From assembly GCA_021323675.1 (NCBI GenBank), contig JAJPKP010000034.1, positions 62,001-126,000 on the forward strand: a stretch of 64,000 nucleotides of DNA, read 5' to 3'. This document shows, in pieces, positions 32,766-40,506 of this stretch (the stretch's first letter is position 1; each line of letters opens with the position of its first letter). A program made the position numbers and the translations under genes. A model generated the notes under the pieces. The model did not search any database, had not been told where the DNA came from, and worked only from the letters and a program-made list of their open reading frames with translations. The DNA comes from Pseudomonadota bacterium. Lineage in GTDB: Bacteria; Desulfobacterota; Binatia; Binatales; Binataceae.

Positions 32766-33383
32766 TTACTCCCAGACTTTCACTATCGGCACGACTTCCG
32801 CTTCCACGCGCCGGCGCTCGGTCGGGGGACCCATCGATGCCGCCGATTCGGCAAAACGGTCGGCGGTCCACAGTTTTCCCGGATGCACCTGAGTTACCAG
32901 CGAGTTGGTCCGCGGACTCGGCGGCACTCCGGGTTTGATACACGACCAGACCGCTGGCTCACCGTTGACCGCTGGCCGCGTGCCGGTAAACGGCTCGCAA
33001 ATCGATCCGTCGGTGAGCTGCAGGATCCACGGTGACGGCGACTGCGCGGGCGGCGCGCTCACGACGGGAAGCGGCTTGGTCAGCTTCATAACGAAACCCT
33101 TCGAGCCCGCCGCGGGATTGGCGTCGCATACCACTTCATCGCGCTCGGGAGGAACTTGAAAGCAGGGATCGTGGATGGCGTTTCCGGCCATGCATCGCCA
33201 TGCTCCCGGCCGATCGGCTGCGATCGAGCGTGTCCAGCACGATCCCTCCTGCGCCGCACCGCCGGGAATTGCGGGCATGAAGAATGTCACTTCAGTTTCC
33301 GTTGGCGCAGCGCCTTCAGCGCACAACGCAATCGCCGGATTAGTCACCATCATCAACGCGGCAACAAGAAGGATCGATCGCAT
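32766..33383 (-). CDS. Secreted cysteine-containing protein of unknown function
   Basis: About 205 residues with a Sec signal peptide (MRSILLVAALMMVTNPAIAL). The mature part has about six Cys spaced in pairs, in the segments EGSCWTRSIAADRPGAWRCM, AGNAIHDPCFQVPP, VVCDANP, SICEPF and WSCIKPG. The AWRC...N.I.DPCF pattern is seen in secreted or periplasmic hypothetical proteins of several phyla, and the Cys probably form disulfides. Function is unknown. ATGs at 33395 and 33422 are also in frame; 33383 gives the most normal signal peptide. No operon partner is evident. Confidence 0.7.
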   Translation of the reverse strand: MRSILLVAALMMVTNPAIALCAEGAAPTETEVTFFMPAIPGGAAQEGSCWTRSIAADRPGAWRCMAGNAIHDPCFQVPPERDEVVCDANPAAGSKGFVMKLTKPLPVVSAPPAQSPSPWILQLTDGSICEPFTGTRPAVNGEPAVWSCIKPGVPPSPRTNSLVTQVHPGKLWTADRFAESAASMGPPTERRRVEAEVVPIVKVWE

Positions 33384-33462
33384 GCGCCAAAGCATACCAA
33401 ACGATGCCCCCCGGGGGGCCATCGGCCGCTTCAGGCAGATGCGATGCGCCGGGCTCTCAGCT

Positions 33463-35271
33463 CTAAAAGAGGGGCAGCTTTATGCCCGCCGTGACCAATG
33501 CTCCCGTCGCGACGCCCATCAACGCTTCGCCGGCGACCATCCCGGCAGCAAACAGGAGCCGCGGCTCGCCCTCCCGCTCTTCGCCAATCAGCCGGCCGAT
33601 CAACGCGCCCACAAAGATCGTGACGCTGAGCCCAAACGGCAGATAGAGGCCGATCGCTACCGGCATAATCGGAGTTCTCCACGGCGATCCCGCCTTCTCC
33701 GCGAGCGAGTCGGTCGCGGCGAGTACCGCGGCCAGCATCGCACCGGCTGCGATCATCGTCCAAGGCAGGCCGCCGCTGAAAACGCCCTGCGTCACCTTGG
33801 CCATCAGAAACGCCTGGGGAGCGGCGAGCGCGCCCGCGCGGGCGGTGGCGGTTCCCGCGATTCCGTAGCCGGCGATGAGCAGGTTCAGGATCGGCGCCAT
33901 CGCAAACGACGCCGCGATTGCGCCAATCAGCACGCCTATTTCGAGCGCGCGCGGCGTCGCACCGACGAAGTAGCCGGTCGCCAGATCATGCAACGAATCT
34001 CCCGCCATCGCCGCCGCCGTACATACGACCGCTCCGGCCAAAATCGCCAGCCGCGGGCCCACTCCGCCCGCTTCGACTCCCGCGGCCTTCAGAAGAAGCG
34101 CAAGCGCAAGCAGCACGATCACGGTCACGCCGGATACGGGGTTGTTCGATGCGCCCACCAGTCCGGTCAGGTATCCGGCGATCGCGGCCGCAAAAAAGCC
34201 GATCAGCGCAAGTGCGATCGCCATCGCGGCGCCGAGCCCCGCATTCGCTCCAAGCATCAGGCACAACGCGAAGATCAAAGGGATAGTGAGCCCGACCGCG
34301 ATTGCGATTGCTCGTGGAGAGAGATCGGTTTCTTCGCGGGCGCGGACGACGTGATGCTCTCCGCGAAGCGCGCGGATACTGTCGCGAAGCGCGGCGAAGA
34401 TACGGGTTCGCAGCCGCCACAGGGTTACAACCCCGCCCGTAAGCATCGCGCCCACGCCCAGGTAGCGAATCTGAGAGCTCCACAGCGCGGTGGCAGCCTT
34501 TGCCGCATCAATCGAGCGATCGCCGCCGCGAGCGATTGCCAGCAACGGAATCGCCACCAGCCAGGCGAACGCGCCGCCCGCAAACACCATCGCGGCAATC
34601 CTAAGCCGGATGATATAGCCGATGCCGAGCAGCGCCGCGGAGATATCGACCGACCCGCCGAATATCGCGCCGCCAACCCATCGCGCGCCCGAAAGCATCC
34701 CGGGAACAACACCGGCTACGTCCTGCGCCGCCTTTAGCGCGGCCGCGAGCGCCCCTCCCCACGCAAGCGGCGCCATCTGCGCGCGATTTTCTCCGGCGCG
34801 CAGAACTTCGGCGCAGGCAACTCCTTCGGGAAAGGGAAGGCGCTCCTCGACGACGTACGCGCGGCGCAGAAACACGACCAGCAGCGCCCCCATCGTGCCG
34901 CCCGCCGCGCTGAGCGCGGTTACTTCCAGGTAAGGCAGCGGGCCGGGATGGCCGAGAATCACGATTGCGGGAAAGGTGAAGATGGCGCCGGCGGCGACCG
35001 CCTCACCCGCCGACGCTATCGTTTGAACCACGTTGTTTTCGAGGATGGTGGCGCCGCCGAGAATCCGCAAAATCGCCATCGAGATTACGGCGGCGGGGAT
35101 GCTCGCCGAGACCGTCAAGCCGGCATACAGACCGAGGTACGCATTGGCCGCGCCCAACAGCAGCGCAAGCACGATCCCCAAAACGACAGCGCGCGCGGTG
35201 AACTCGCGAACCACAGGAGTGCAGGCGGTGGAAGGAGATGACTCGATCGGCACCGCGCAACTATATGCCAT
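33463..35271 (-). CDS. OPT-family oligopeptide/metal-chelate transporter
   Basis: A 602-residue integral membrane protein with about 14-16 hydrophobic segments. The N-terminal part ANAYLGLYAGLTVSASIPAA, then ISMAILRILG and NNVVQTIASAGEAVAAGAIF, is the conserved start of the bacterial OPT family. Further matches are RLPFPEGVACAEVLRAGE and ATGYFVGATPRALEIGVLIG in the second half. OPT proteins move peptides, glutathione or metal chelates by proton symport. The substrate is not deducible. The gene stands alone. Confidence 0.9.
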   Translation of the reverse strand: MAYSCAVPIESSPSTACTPVVREFTARAVVLGIVLALLLGAANAYLGLYAGLTVSASIPAAVISMAILRILGGATILENNVVQTIASAGEAVAAGAIFTFPAIVILGHPGPLPYLEVTALSAAGGTMGALLVVFLRRAYVVEERLPFPEGVACAEVLRAGENRAQMAPLAWGGALAAALKAAQDVAGVVPGMLSGARWVGGAIFGGSVDISAALLGIGYIIRLRIAAMVFAGGAFAWLVAIPLLAIARGGDRSIDAAKAATALWSSQIRYLGVGAMLTGGVVTLWRLRTRIFAALRDSIRALRGEHHVVRAREETDLSPRAIAIAVGLTIPLIFALCLMLGANAGLGAAMAIALALIGFFAAAIAGYLTGLVGASNNPVSGVTVIVLLALALLLKAAGVEAGGVGPRLAILAGAVVCTAAAMAGDSLHDLATGYFVGATPRALEIGVLIGAIAASFAMAPILNLLIAGYGIAGTATARAGALAAPQAFLMAKVTQGVFSGGLPWTMIAAGAMLAAVLAATDSLAEKAGSPWRTPIMPVAIGLYLPFGLSVTIFVGALIGRLIGEEREGEPRLLFAAGMVAGEALMGVATGALVTAGIKLPLF

Positions 35272-35417
35272 TGCGGGGAGCCGATCGCGAACGGCGCGCT
35301 CCTGCCGAATCGGGGCCGACCGCCGGATCGCGGAAGTTGAGCGGCGAACTGGAAAAGCGTTCTTCAGCCGCGCCGCGCTACAACACTACGCGAAAACGCG
35401 CGCGCATCGCCGCGATT

Positions 35418-35891
35418 CTACATGCTGCCGCTCACGGCGGCGCCTTCCGGCGTCTCCGCAGGCTTGCCCGCAGAACGCCATCCGGTAATTCCGTCCGCCA
35501 TCACGCTCACGTCCGTGTAGCCGGCTTCGACCGCCCGACGGGCGGCCTCGTGCGAAGCCATTCAATGCTGGTTATGGCAGTAGAAAACCAGCTTCGCGTG
35601 CTTGTTGGTCGGCAATTCCTCGGCTACGTCGTAGTGGCCCGATGAAGTCAGCGGACGCGCTCCTGGAATCATCCCCTCGCTCTCGCGAACGCTTTCCGGG
35701 TCCGCGTCATAGACGTGCACGTGTGACTGTGGATCGGCCATCAGCCGCGCCAGGTCGTTCACGTGGATTATCTGGAAGTTGTCTTTTTCGGGCCGATTGT
35801 TAAGGATTGAAGCGATGTCAGCCGCGAACGACGGCGCGGCAGCCATCAGAGCGGCGGCGACAAACGCCAGAATCGCGATAGACTTGCGCAT
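35418..35891 (-). CDS. Secreted rhodanese-like selenoprotein (in-frame UGA read as selenocysteine)
   Basis: A 157-residue protein if the TGA at 35562-35564 is read as Sec110. A signal peptide (residues about 1-23, ending APSFA) is followed by a rhodanese domain. Before the TGA the sequence is LVFYCHNQH and after it MASHEAARRAVEAGYTDVSV, then MADGITGWRSAGKP, so the TGA sits exactly where rhodaneses carry their catalytic cysteine. An extra Cys (C105) precedes it by five residues. The frame is otherwise open on both sides and ends at TAG. A hairpin fitting a bacterial SECIS follows directly (35523-35559). Rhodaneses transfer sulfane sulfur; this one would act in the periplasm. A nonsense mutation is the alternative but would not explain the hairpin. 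Start: GAGGTGA lies 8 bases before the ATG. Confidence 0.82.
35523..35559 (-). promoter_or_regulatory. Bacterial SECIS-type hairpin of the rhodanese gene
   Basis: Read on the mRNA, an outer stem GGCUUCG/CGAAGCC (7 bp) and an inner stem CCGCCC/GGGCGG (6 bp) are separated by an asymmetric internal loop. The apical loop is GUC and begins 23 nt after the UGA. The family rule (loop 16-37 nt after UGA, small loop with G in the first two positions) is met. SelB would bind here. Confidence 0.78.
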
Positions 35892-35950
35892 CGGACTGCT
35901 CACCTCGCCGGTTCCATAAGGATAGCAAAGGCCGCGCGGGCTCGAAACAA

Positions 35951-37003
35951 TCAAACCTTCTCGAACAGGCTGACCCATCGCTCGAGCGCATCTTCATGAT
36001 GAGGCGCAAGCTGAACGGTCAATTGGTCGTAACCGGCATCGCGAAGCGCGCGGATGCGATCGAGGAGTTCCGCAGCCGTCGCCGTAAACGTCGTCATCTT
36101 CATCACGTCTTCGGTTAGAAAACGCTCTTCCTCAGGCCGCACCGCCAGCAAGTGCAGCTTGTGCATCTGAAGATACTTCGCATCGGCGGGCTGATAGCCC
36201 GCATGTTGCCGCCGATATTCCTCCATCAGCGGCGCGATCGCGGGCGGAAGCTGAAGCTGCAGCGTCGATTCGACCAGTCCGTGAAAGAAAACCGCCGCCA
36301 TCGGACCAGCCTCCGCTTTGGCGCGCGCACTCGCGGGCGATTCACCTTCGTCGAGCACGCGTCCCAGCGTGAACACCGTCCGATAGAGCGATTTCGGATC
36401 GCGCCCGGCCTCGCGGCAGCTCGCCGCGATTTCCTGGGCCTCGTGCAGCGCGCGCGCGGTGACCGACATGAACGTCATCCAGCCGTCCGCCATCTCGGCG
36501 GTCATCCGGCGAGCTTTGGGCGCGAATGCCGAAATGTGAAGCGGGATAGGATCCTTGATGTTCACCATCCCGAATTCGGGATTGAGAAAGCGGACCTTGT
36601 GGCGCGAACCTTCGCACTCCCACTCCACCGTTTCCCCCCTGAGCAGCCCCTGCACCACGCGCAGATACTCCCGGAAGTCGCTCAGCTTCATCGGCCCCAG
36701 GCCCATCGTGTTGCGGGCCGTGAATCCGGTCCCGGCGCCGAAGATGATTCTGCCGGGCGCGAGCTTGTTGAGCGTCGCGAGACCGTTGGCGGTCACGGGA
36801 GCGATGCGATTGGTGGGGACCAGCACGCCCAGGCCGAGCTTGATTTTCGAGGTATGCTCCGCGGCCAGCGCCATCGTGGCGAAAATGTCGGGCGCCAGCA
36901 TCTGCGAGTCGTAAAACCAGGCATGCGTGAGGCCGAGCTCTTCGGCTCGTTTGGCGGTTTTCCACGCGTCGAGATTCGATGCCAGCGCGATTCCAAAATC
37001 CAT
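35951..37003 (-). CDS. LLM-class flavin-dependent oxidoreductase
   Basis: A 350-residue luciferase-like TIM-barrel protein. Typical segments are EELGLTHAWFYDSQMLAPDI, IKLGLGVLVPTNRIAPVTAN and LNKLAPGRIIFGAGTGFTAR, followed by a C-terminal YDQLTVQLAPHHEDALERWV. Members use F420 or FMN and reduce or mono-oxygenate small molecules. The cofactor cannot be decided by eye. The gene is 59 bases upstream of the rhodanese selenoprotein on the same strand, so the two may be cotranscribed. Confidence 0.88.
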   Translation of the reverse strand: MDFGIALASNLDAWKTAKRAEELGLTHAWFYDSQMLAPDIFATMALAAEHTSKIKLGLGVLVPTNRIAPVTANGLATLNKLAPGRIIFGAGTGFTARNTMGLGPMKLSDFREYLRVVQGLLRGETVEWECEGSRHKVRFLNPEFGMVNIKDPIPLHISAFAPKARRMTAEMADGWMTFMSVTARALHEAQEIAASCREAGRDPKSLYRTVFTLGRVLDEGESPASARAKAEAGPMAAVFFHGLVESTLQLQLPPAIAPLMEEYRRQHAGYQPADAKYLQMHKLHLLAVRPEEERFLTEDVMKMTTFTATAAELLDRIRALRDAGYDQLTVQLAPHHEDALERWVSLFEKV

Positions 37004-37115
37004 CCTTCAGCCTCCCGACTTCTCATTTTTCAGCCGAGCATTATCACTATTTCCGCACCGCGAAAATCCGACTACGGTTATGGCTCGTTCCATTTCAACC
37101 AACAGGAAGCCGCAC

Positions 37116-37895
37116 ATGCTTAAACTTTACGAGCATCCGTTTTCGCCCTACGTCCAGAAGGTCAAGATCTCGCTCTACGAAAAAGGAATCCCGTTCGAGG
37201 CGGAAGTGCCCGATGCGTTCAGCGGCGCTCCGACGAAATTCGGCGAGCTTAATCCCCGGCTCGAAGTGCCCACGCTGGTCGATGACGGATTCGCGATTTT
37301 CGATTCGACGATCATCCTCGAATACCTCGAAGAAAAGTGGCCGAAGCCCGCGATGATGCCGTCGGCGCCGCGCGATCGCGCCCGCGTCCGGATGATCGAA
37401 GACGTCTGCGACACCTATTACGAGGCGATCAACTGGGGGCTGATGGAGGTTCGCGCCTGGAAGCGGGTTACCGGTGAAAAAGCCGCCGCCATCGAGAGGC
37501 GCGCCGCCGAACAGACCGCCGGCGTGATGCGGTGGCTCGAACGCGAGCTGGGCAAAAGTCAATGGTTCAACGGCGCCTCGTTCGGCTATGGCGACTTGTG
37601 CGTCTATCCGTTCCTGAACGGATCGGTCGTGTGGGGCGCGGGACCGAAGGCGGGATCGAAACTCGCGGCGTGGCTCGCCAGGATGGGCGAACGCGAAAGC
37701 GTACGCAAAACCGTCGCGGCAACCCAACAGTTCGCGAGCTCGATGGATGCCTTGGCGACGATGCTCGAATCCGGAGCCTTCAAGCGCCAGTACCGCGACC
37801 ATCGGCTCGAGTGGATGATGCGAAGCGGCGGCGTCGAGGTCGTTCTCGAAGGGCTCAGGAAAGGAACCATCCGGTTCTCCGAAGAAGTTTCCTGA
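37116..37895 (+). CDS. Glutathione S-transferase family protein
   Basis: A 259-residue protein. The N-terminal thioredoxin-like domain begins MLKLYEHPFSPYVQKVKISL with a Ser in place of the redox Cys. ELNPRLEVPTLVDDGFAIFD and STIILEYLEEKWP give the conserved cis-Pro and glutathione-binding E-S/T block. The all-helical C-terminal domain follows (WFNGASFGYGDLCVYPFLNG with the usual Asp N-capping position). About 40 additional C-terminal residues are not part of the usual fold. The ATG at 37116 has AGGAAG seven bases before it and is chosen over longer forms. The substrate is unknown. Confidence 0.88.
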   Translation: MLKLYEHPFSPYVQKVKISLYEKGIPFEAEVPDAFSGAPTKFGELNPRLEVPTLVDDGFAIFDSTIILEYLEEKWPKPAMMPSAPRDRARVRMIEDVCDTYYEAINWGLMEVRAWKRVTGEKAAAIERRAAEQTAGVMRWLERELGKSQWFNGASFGYGDLCVYPFLNGSVVWGAGPKAGSKLAAWLARMGERESVRKTVAATQQFASSMDALATMLESGAFKRQYRDHRLEWMMRSGGVEVVLEGLRKGTIRFSEEVS

Positions 37896-37915
37896 CGGCG
37901 AACCGGGTCGGCGAT

Positions 37916-38569
37916 CTAACCGCCGCTTTCCGCCACGAATCCGCTCAGGTCGGCGGTTACCCGGCCGCGCTCGATCGGTACGCACTGCTGCGGATAGTCC
38001 TGCACGATGCGGTGGCCCGCATCGAGAAGCGCGCCGATGAACCGGTCGAGATGGCTCATCGCGACCGGCAGGATGTCGTGCAGGACGACCAGCGCCCGCG
38101 GCGATGCGGCGACCTGATCGAGCGCCCGCTCGACCCATCCCTCCTGATCGATCCAATCCTCCGGCACGCAGTTCCAGAGCACGCAGGTATGGCGGTTCGC
38201 GATCAGATAATCGCGCGCTGCCGCGCTGAGCAGATGATGTCCGATCTTGCCGCCGCCTCCGAAGGGGCGGAAAAGGCGGCGCGCATCCGCAAGCCCGCCA
38301 AGCGCGCGCTCGGTCGCCGCAATCTCGCGCTCGACGGCATCCGGCCTCGCATCCTCCCCGAGCGGCACCTGATGCGACCACGAATGGTTCCCAATCCAAT
38401 GGCCTTCCGCGCGGGCGCGCTCCGCGAGCCTGCGGGCCGCGCCGGCTTCGAGACGGGAGCCGAGCACGAAGAAGCTGGCCTTCACCGCGCGCCGCGCGAG
38501 CACATCGAGGACGCCCCCGGTGACTTGAGGCTCCGGACCGTTGTCGAACGAAAGCGTTACCTCGGCCAT
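37916..38569 (-). CDS. Polysaccharide deacetylase (NodB-homology) family protein
   Basis: A 217-residue protein. It opens MAEVTLSFDNGPEPQVTGGV, the NodB motif 1, with D9 then N10 where most members have Asp-Asp. Motif 2 is GNHSWSHQ, giving the two metal-binding His. LFRPFGGGG fits motif 3. Together they describe a metal-dependent carbohydrate esterase of family 4 type that removes acetyl groups from sugars. There is no signal peptide, so the substrate may be cytoplasmic. Longer open frame upstream is an artefact of overlap with the FAH-family gene; the ATG at 38569 starts with the conserved motif. It lies 26 bases after the FAH gene. Confidence 0.82.
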   Translation of the reverse strand: MAEVTLSFDNGPEPQVTGGVLDVLARRAVKASFFVLGSRLEAGAARRLAERARAEGHWIGNHSWSHQVPLGEDARPDAVEREIAATERALGGLADARRLFRPFGGGGKIGHHLLSAAARDYLIANRHTCVLWNCVPEDWIDQEGWVERALDQVAASPRALVVLHDILPVAMSHLDRFIGALLDAGHRIVQDYPQQCVPIERGRVTADLSGFVAESGG

Positions 38570-38595
38570 CGCATCCTGACCGCGCCGATCGCGTT

Positions 38596-39471
38596 TCAGA
38601 TAAGCGCAGTTTCGGCGGGCTCCGGGATCACCCGATTCTCCAGTGTGCCGATTTTCTCGATCTCGATCCTGACCACGTCGCCGGCAACCAGCCACTTCTG
38701 CGGCTTCATCGCGGCGGCCACTCCGCCCGGGGTTCCGGTCGATACGATCGTGCCGGGCAGGAGCGTGAACACGGTCGAGAGCGTCTCGACCTGCGCGAAG
38801 CAGTCGAAGATGAGATTGCGGGTGTTCGAATGCTGGCGCGGCTCGCGGTTGACGAAAGTCTTCAAGTCGAGCGCGTGCGGATCGCCGATTTCGTCCGCGG
38901 TCACGATCCACGGGCCGATTGGTCCATGCGTATCGAACGACTTGCCGAGCGTCATGGTCTGCGCGCGCATCTGCCAGTCGCGCACGCTGACATCGTTGAC
39001 GATAAGGTAGCCCGCGATCACTTCATGCGCGCGATCGCGCGGCACATGGCGGCATCGCCTGCCGATCACGAACCCCAGCTCTCCCTCGTAGTCGAGAGCT
39101 TTTGAAACCCGCGGCAGATGAATCGGGGCATCGGGTCCGGTCACGCAGGTTGACTGCTTGTTGAAGAACATCGGAAACGAGGGTTTATCCCGCCCGGTCT
39201 CGGCGACGTGATCTGCGTAGTTCAGCCCGATCGCCAGGAATTCGGGCGGGCGCTGGATGGGCGCCTCGAGCCTGACCTTCGGCAGCGCGATTCGTCCCGC
39301 CTTGCCCTCCGCAACCTTGCGGGCAAGATCCATCGCCTCAGGCCCCGCGGCCAGAAACGCGATCATCTCGCGCGGCAGCTCGGGTGCGGCGGCGGCGAGG
39401 TCGACAATCGAATCGTCAACCACGACTCCGATCCCGGTCTTCTTTTCATAGGTGAAAGTGGCAAGTTTCAT
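38596..39471 (-). CDS. Fumarylacetoacetate hydrolase family protein
   Basis: A 291-residue protein. The C-terminal FAH fold is clear: FLAIGLNYADHVAETG, then LDYEGELGFVIGRRCRHV (metal ligands Glu/Asp), VIAGYLIVNDVSVRDWQMRA, SFDTHGPIGPWIVTADEIGD and TGTPGGVAAAMKPQKWLVAG. Members cleave C-C bonds of diketo acids or hydrate/decarboxylate aromatic ring-cleavage products. It neighbours a deacetylase and a metallo-beta-lactamase-fold hydrolase on the same strand, with 12- and 26-base gaps, suggesting a small catabolic operon. Confidence 0.92.
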   Translation of the reverse strand: MKLATFTYEKKTGIGVVVDDSIVDLAAAAPELPREMIAFLAAGPEAMDLARKVAEGKAGRIALPKVRLEAPIQRPPEFLAIGLNYADHVAETGRDKPSFPMFFNKQSTCVTGPDAPIHLPRVSKALDYEGELGFVIGRRCRHVPRDRAHEVIAGYLIVNDVSVRDWQMRAQTMTLGKSFDTHGPIGPWIVTADEIGDPHALDLKTFVNREPRQHSNTRNLIFDCFAQVETLSTVFTLLPGTIVSTGTPGGVAAAMKPQKWLVAGDVVRIEIEKIGTLENRVIPEPAETALI

Positions 39472-39483
39472 CGCGTGCCTCGC

Positions 39484-40341
39484 TTATTGCACCGCCTTGA
39501 ATTTGAACGCGCCCCCGCTCCTTACGATCTTTCCGCACGACGGCGTGGCGAAGTGCGTGCCGAATACGATCACGTTGCTGTCGGCGTATTTCTCCGCGAA
39601 CGCGCGCCGCGTCTTCTTCGCCATCCCAAGGTCGCTGTCGAAGCTGTCGTCCCATTCCGGGTAGAGGAACTGGACCGGATGATGGATGAGGTCGCCGGTA
39701 ATCACGGCGTCCTGGCCCTTCGATGAAATCCGCACGCTGTGATGCCCCGGAGTGTGGCCGGGCGTCGGTTCGAGCCAGACTTCGCTGGTGATCCGGTGGT
39801 TCGAATCCACCAGTTGCGCATGGCCCGACTCGACCACCGGACGGACCGAGTCTTCCACCGGATCGCGCGAGTCCTTGTCCTCCGAACGCGACCAGTAGTC
39901 CCATTCGGTGCCGCCGACGATGTAGCGCGCGTTCGGAAACGTCGGGACCCATTTCCCGTCCTGGAGCATCGTGTTCCATCCCACGTGATCGACGTGCAGA
40001 TGGGTGCACACGACATTGTCGATTCCCTCGCGCTGGTAACCCGCCTTTTTCAAGTCGTCGAGAAACGGAAGCTTGAGCTTGCTCCATGCCGGGTTGCTGC
40101 GAACCTTGTCGTTGCCGATACAGGTGTCGACGATGATGCGTTTGCCCTGCGATTCGATGACCAGGGCGTGGATGCTCATGCGGAGCTTGCCGTTTTCGTC
40201 GGTAAAGACCGGGAACAGCCAGCTCGCCTCCTTCTTCATGTTTTCCGGGGTCGCGTCGGGCAGCAGCCAGGTGCCCGGCCACGCGCCTTCGCTCTCGATG
40301 ATGCGGGTGATCTTGACGTCGCCGATTTGCCAGGTGCTCAT
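39484..40341 (-). CDS. Metallo-beta-lactamase-fold hydrolase
   Basis: A 285-residue protein with the zinc-binding signature VCTHLHVDHVGWNTMLQDG (H-x-H-x-D-H) near residue 110. Downstream His ligands are likely in EPTPGHTPGHHSVRISSKGQ and TGDLIHHPVQFLYPEWDDSF. The N-terminal strand IGDVKITRIIESEGAWPGTW is typical of the lactonase/AHL-hydrolase-like branch. A lactone or thioester is a probable substrate but is not proven. It is the first gene of the three-gene minus-strand group with the FAH-family protein and the deacetylase. Confidence 0.9.
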   Translation of the reverse strand: MSTWQIGDVKITRIIESEGAWPGTWLLPDATPENMKKEASWLFPVFTDENGKLRMSIHALVIESQGKRIIVDTCIGNDKVRSNPAWSKLKLPFLDDLKKAGYQREGIDNVVCTHLHVDHVGWNTMLQDGKWVPTFPNARYIVGGTEWDYWSRSEDKDSRDPVEDSVRPVVESGHAQLVDSNHRITSEVWLEPTPGHTPGHHSVRISSKGQDAVITGDLIHHPVQFLYPEWDDSFDSDLGMAKKTRRAFAEKYADSNVIVFGTHFATPSCGKIVRSGGAFKFKAVQ

Positions 40342-40506
40342 TGAGATACCTCCGTGATCGTCGGCAACTTATCCCGATTCAGGGCTTCCGTCCAAACCCG
40401 TTGCGCGCGCCCGCGCGTGCACTCGACGGCCGATTTCGGCTACAAGAGTTGCGGGATCGGAGAAGCGCCGGCTCCCGCCCGCGTTCGTCCATCGGAGGTA
40501 CCCGCG

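Noticed and set aside
35418-35891. Rhodanese as a pseudogene with a nonsense mutation
   Set aside because: The stop falls exactly at the catalytic Cys position, the frame after it is intact to a normal end, and a SECIS-like hairpin follows. A random stop would not give all three.
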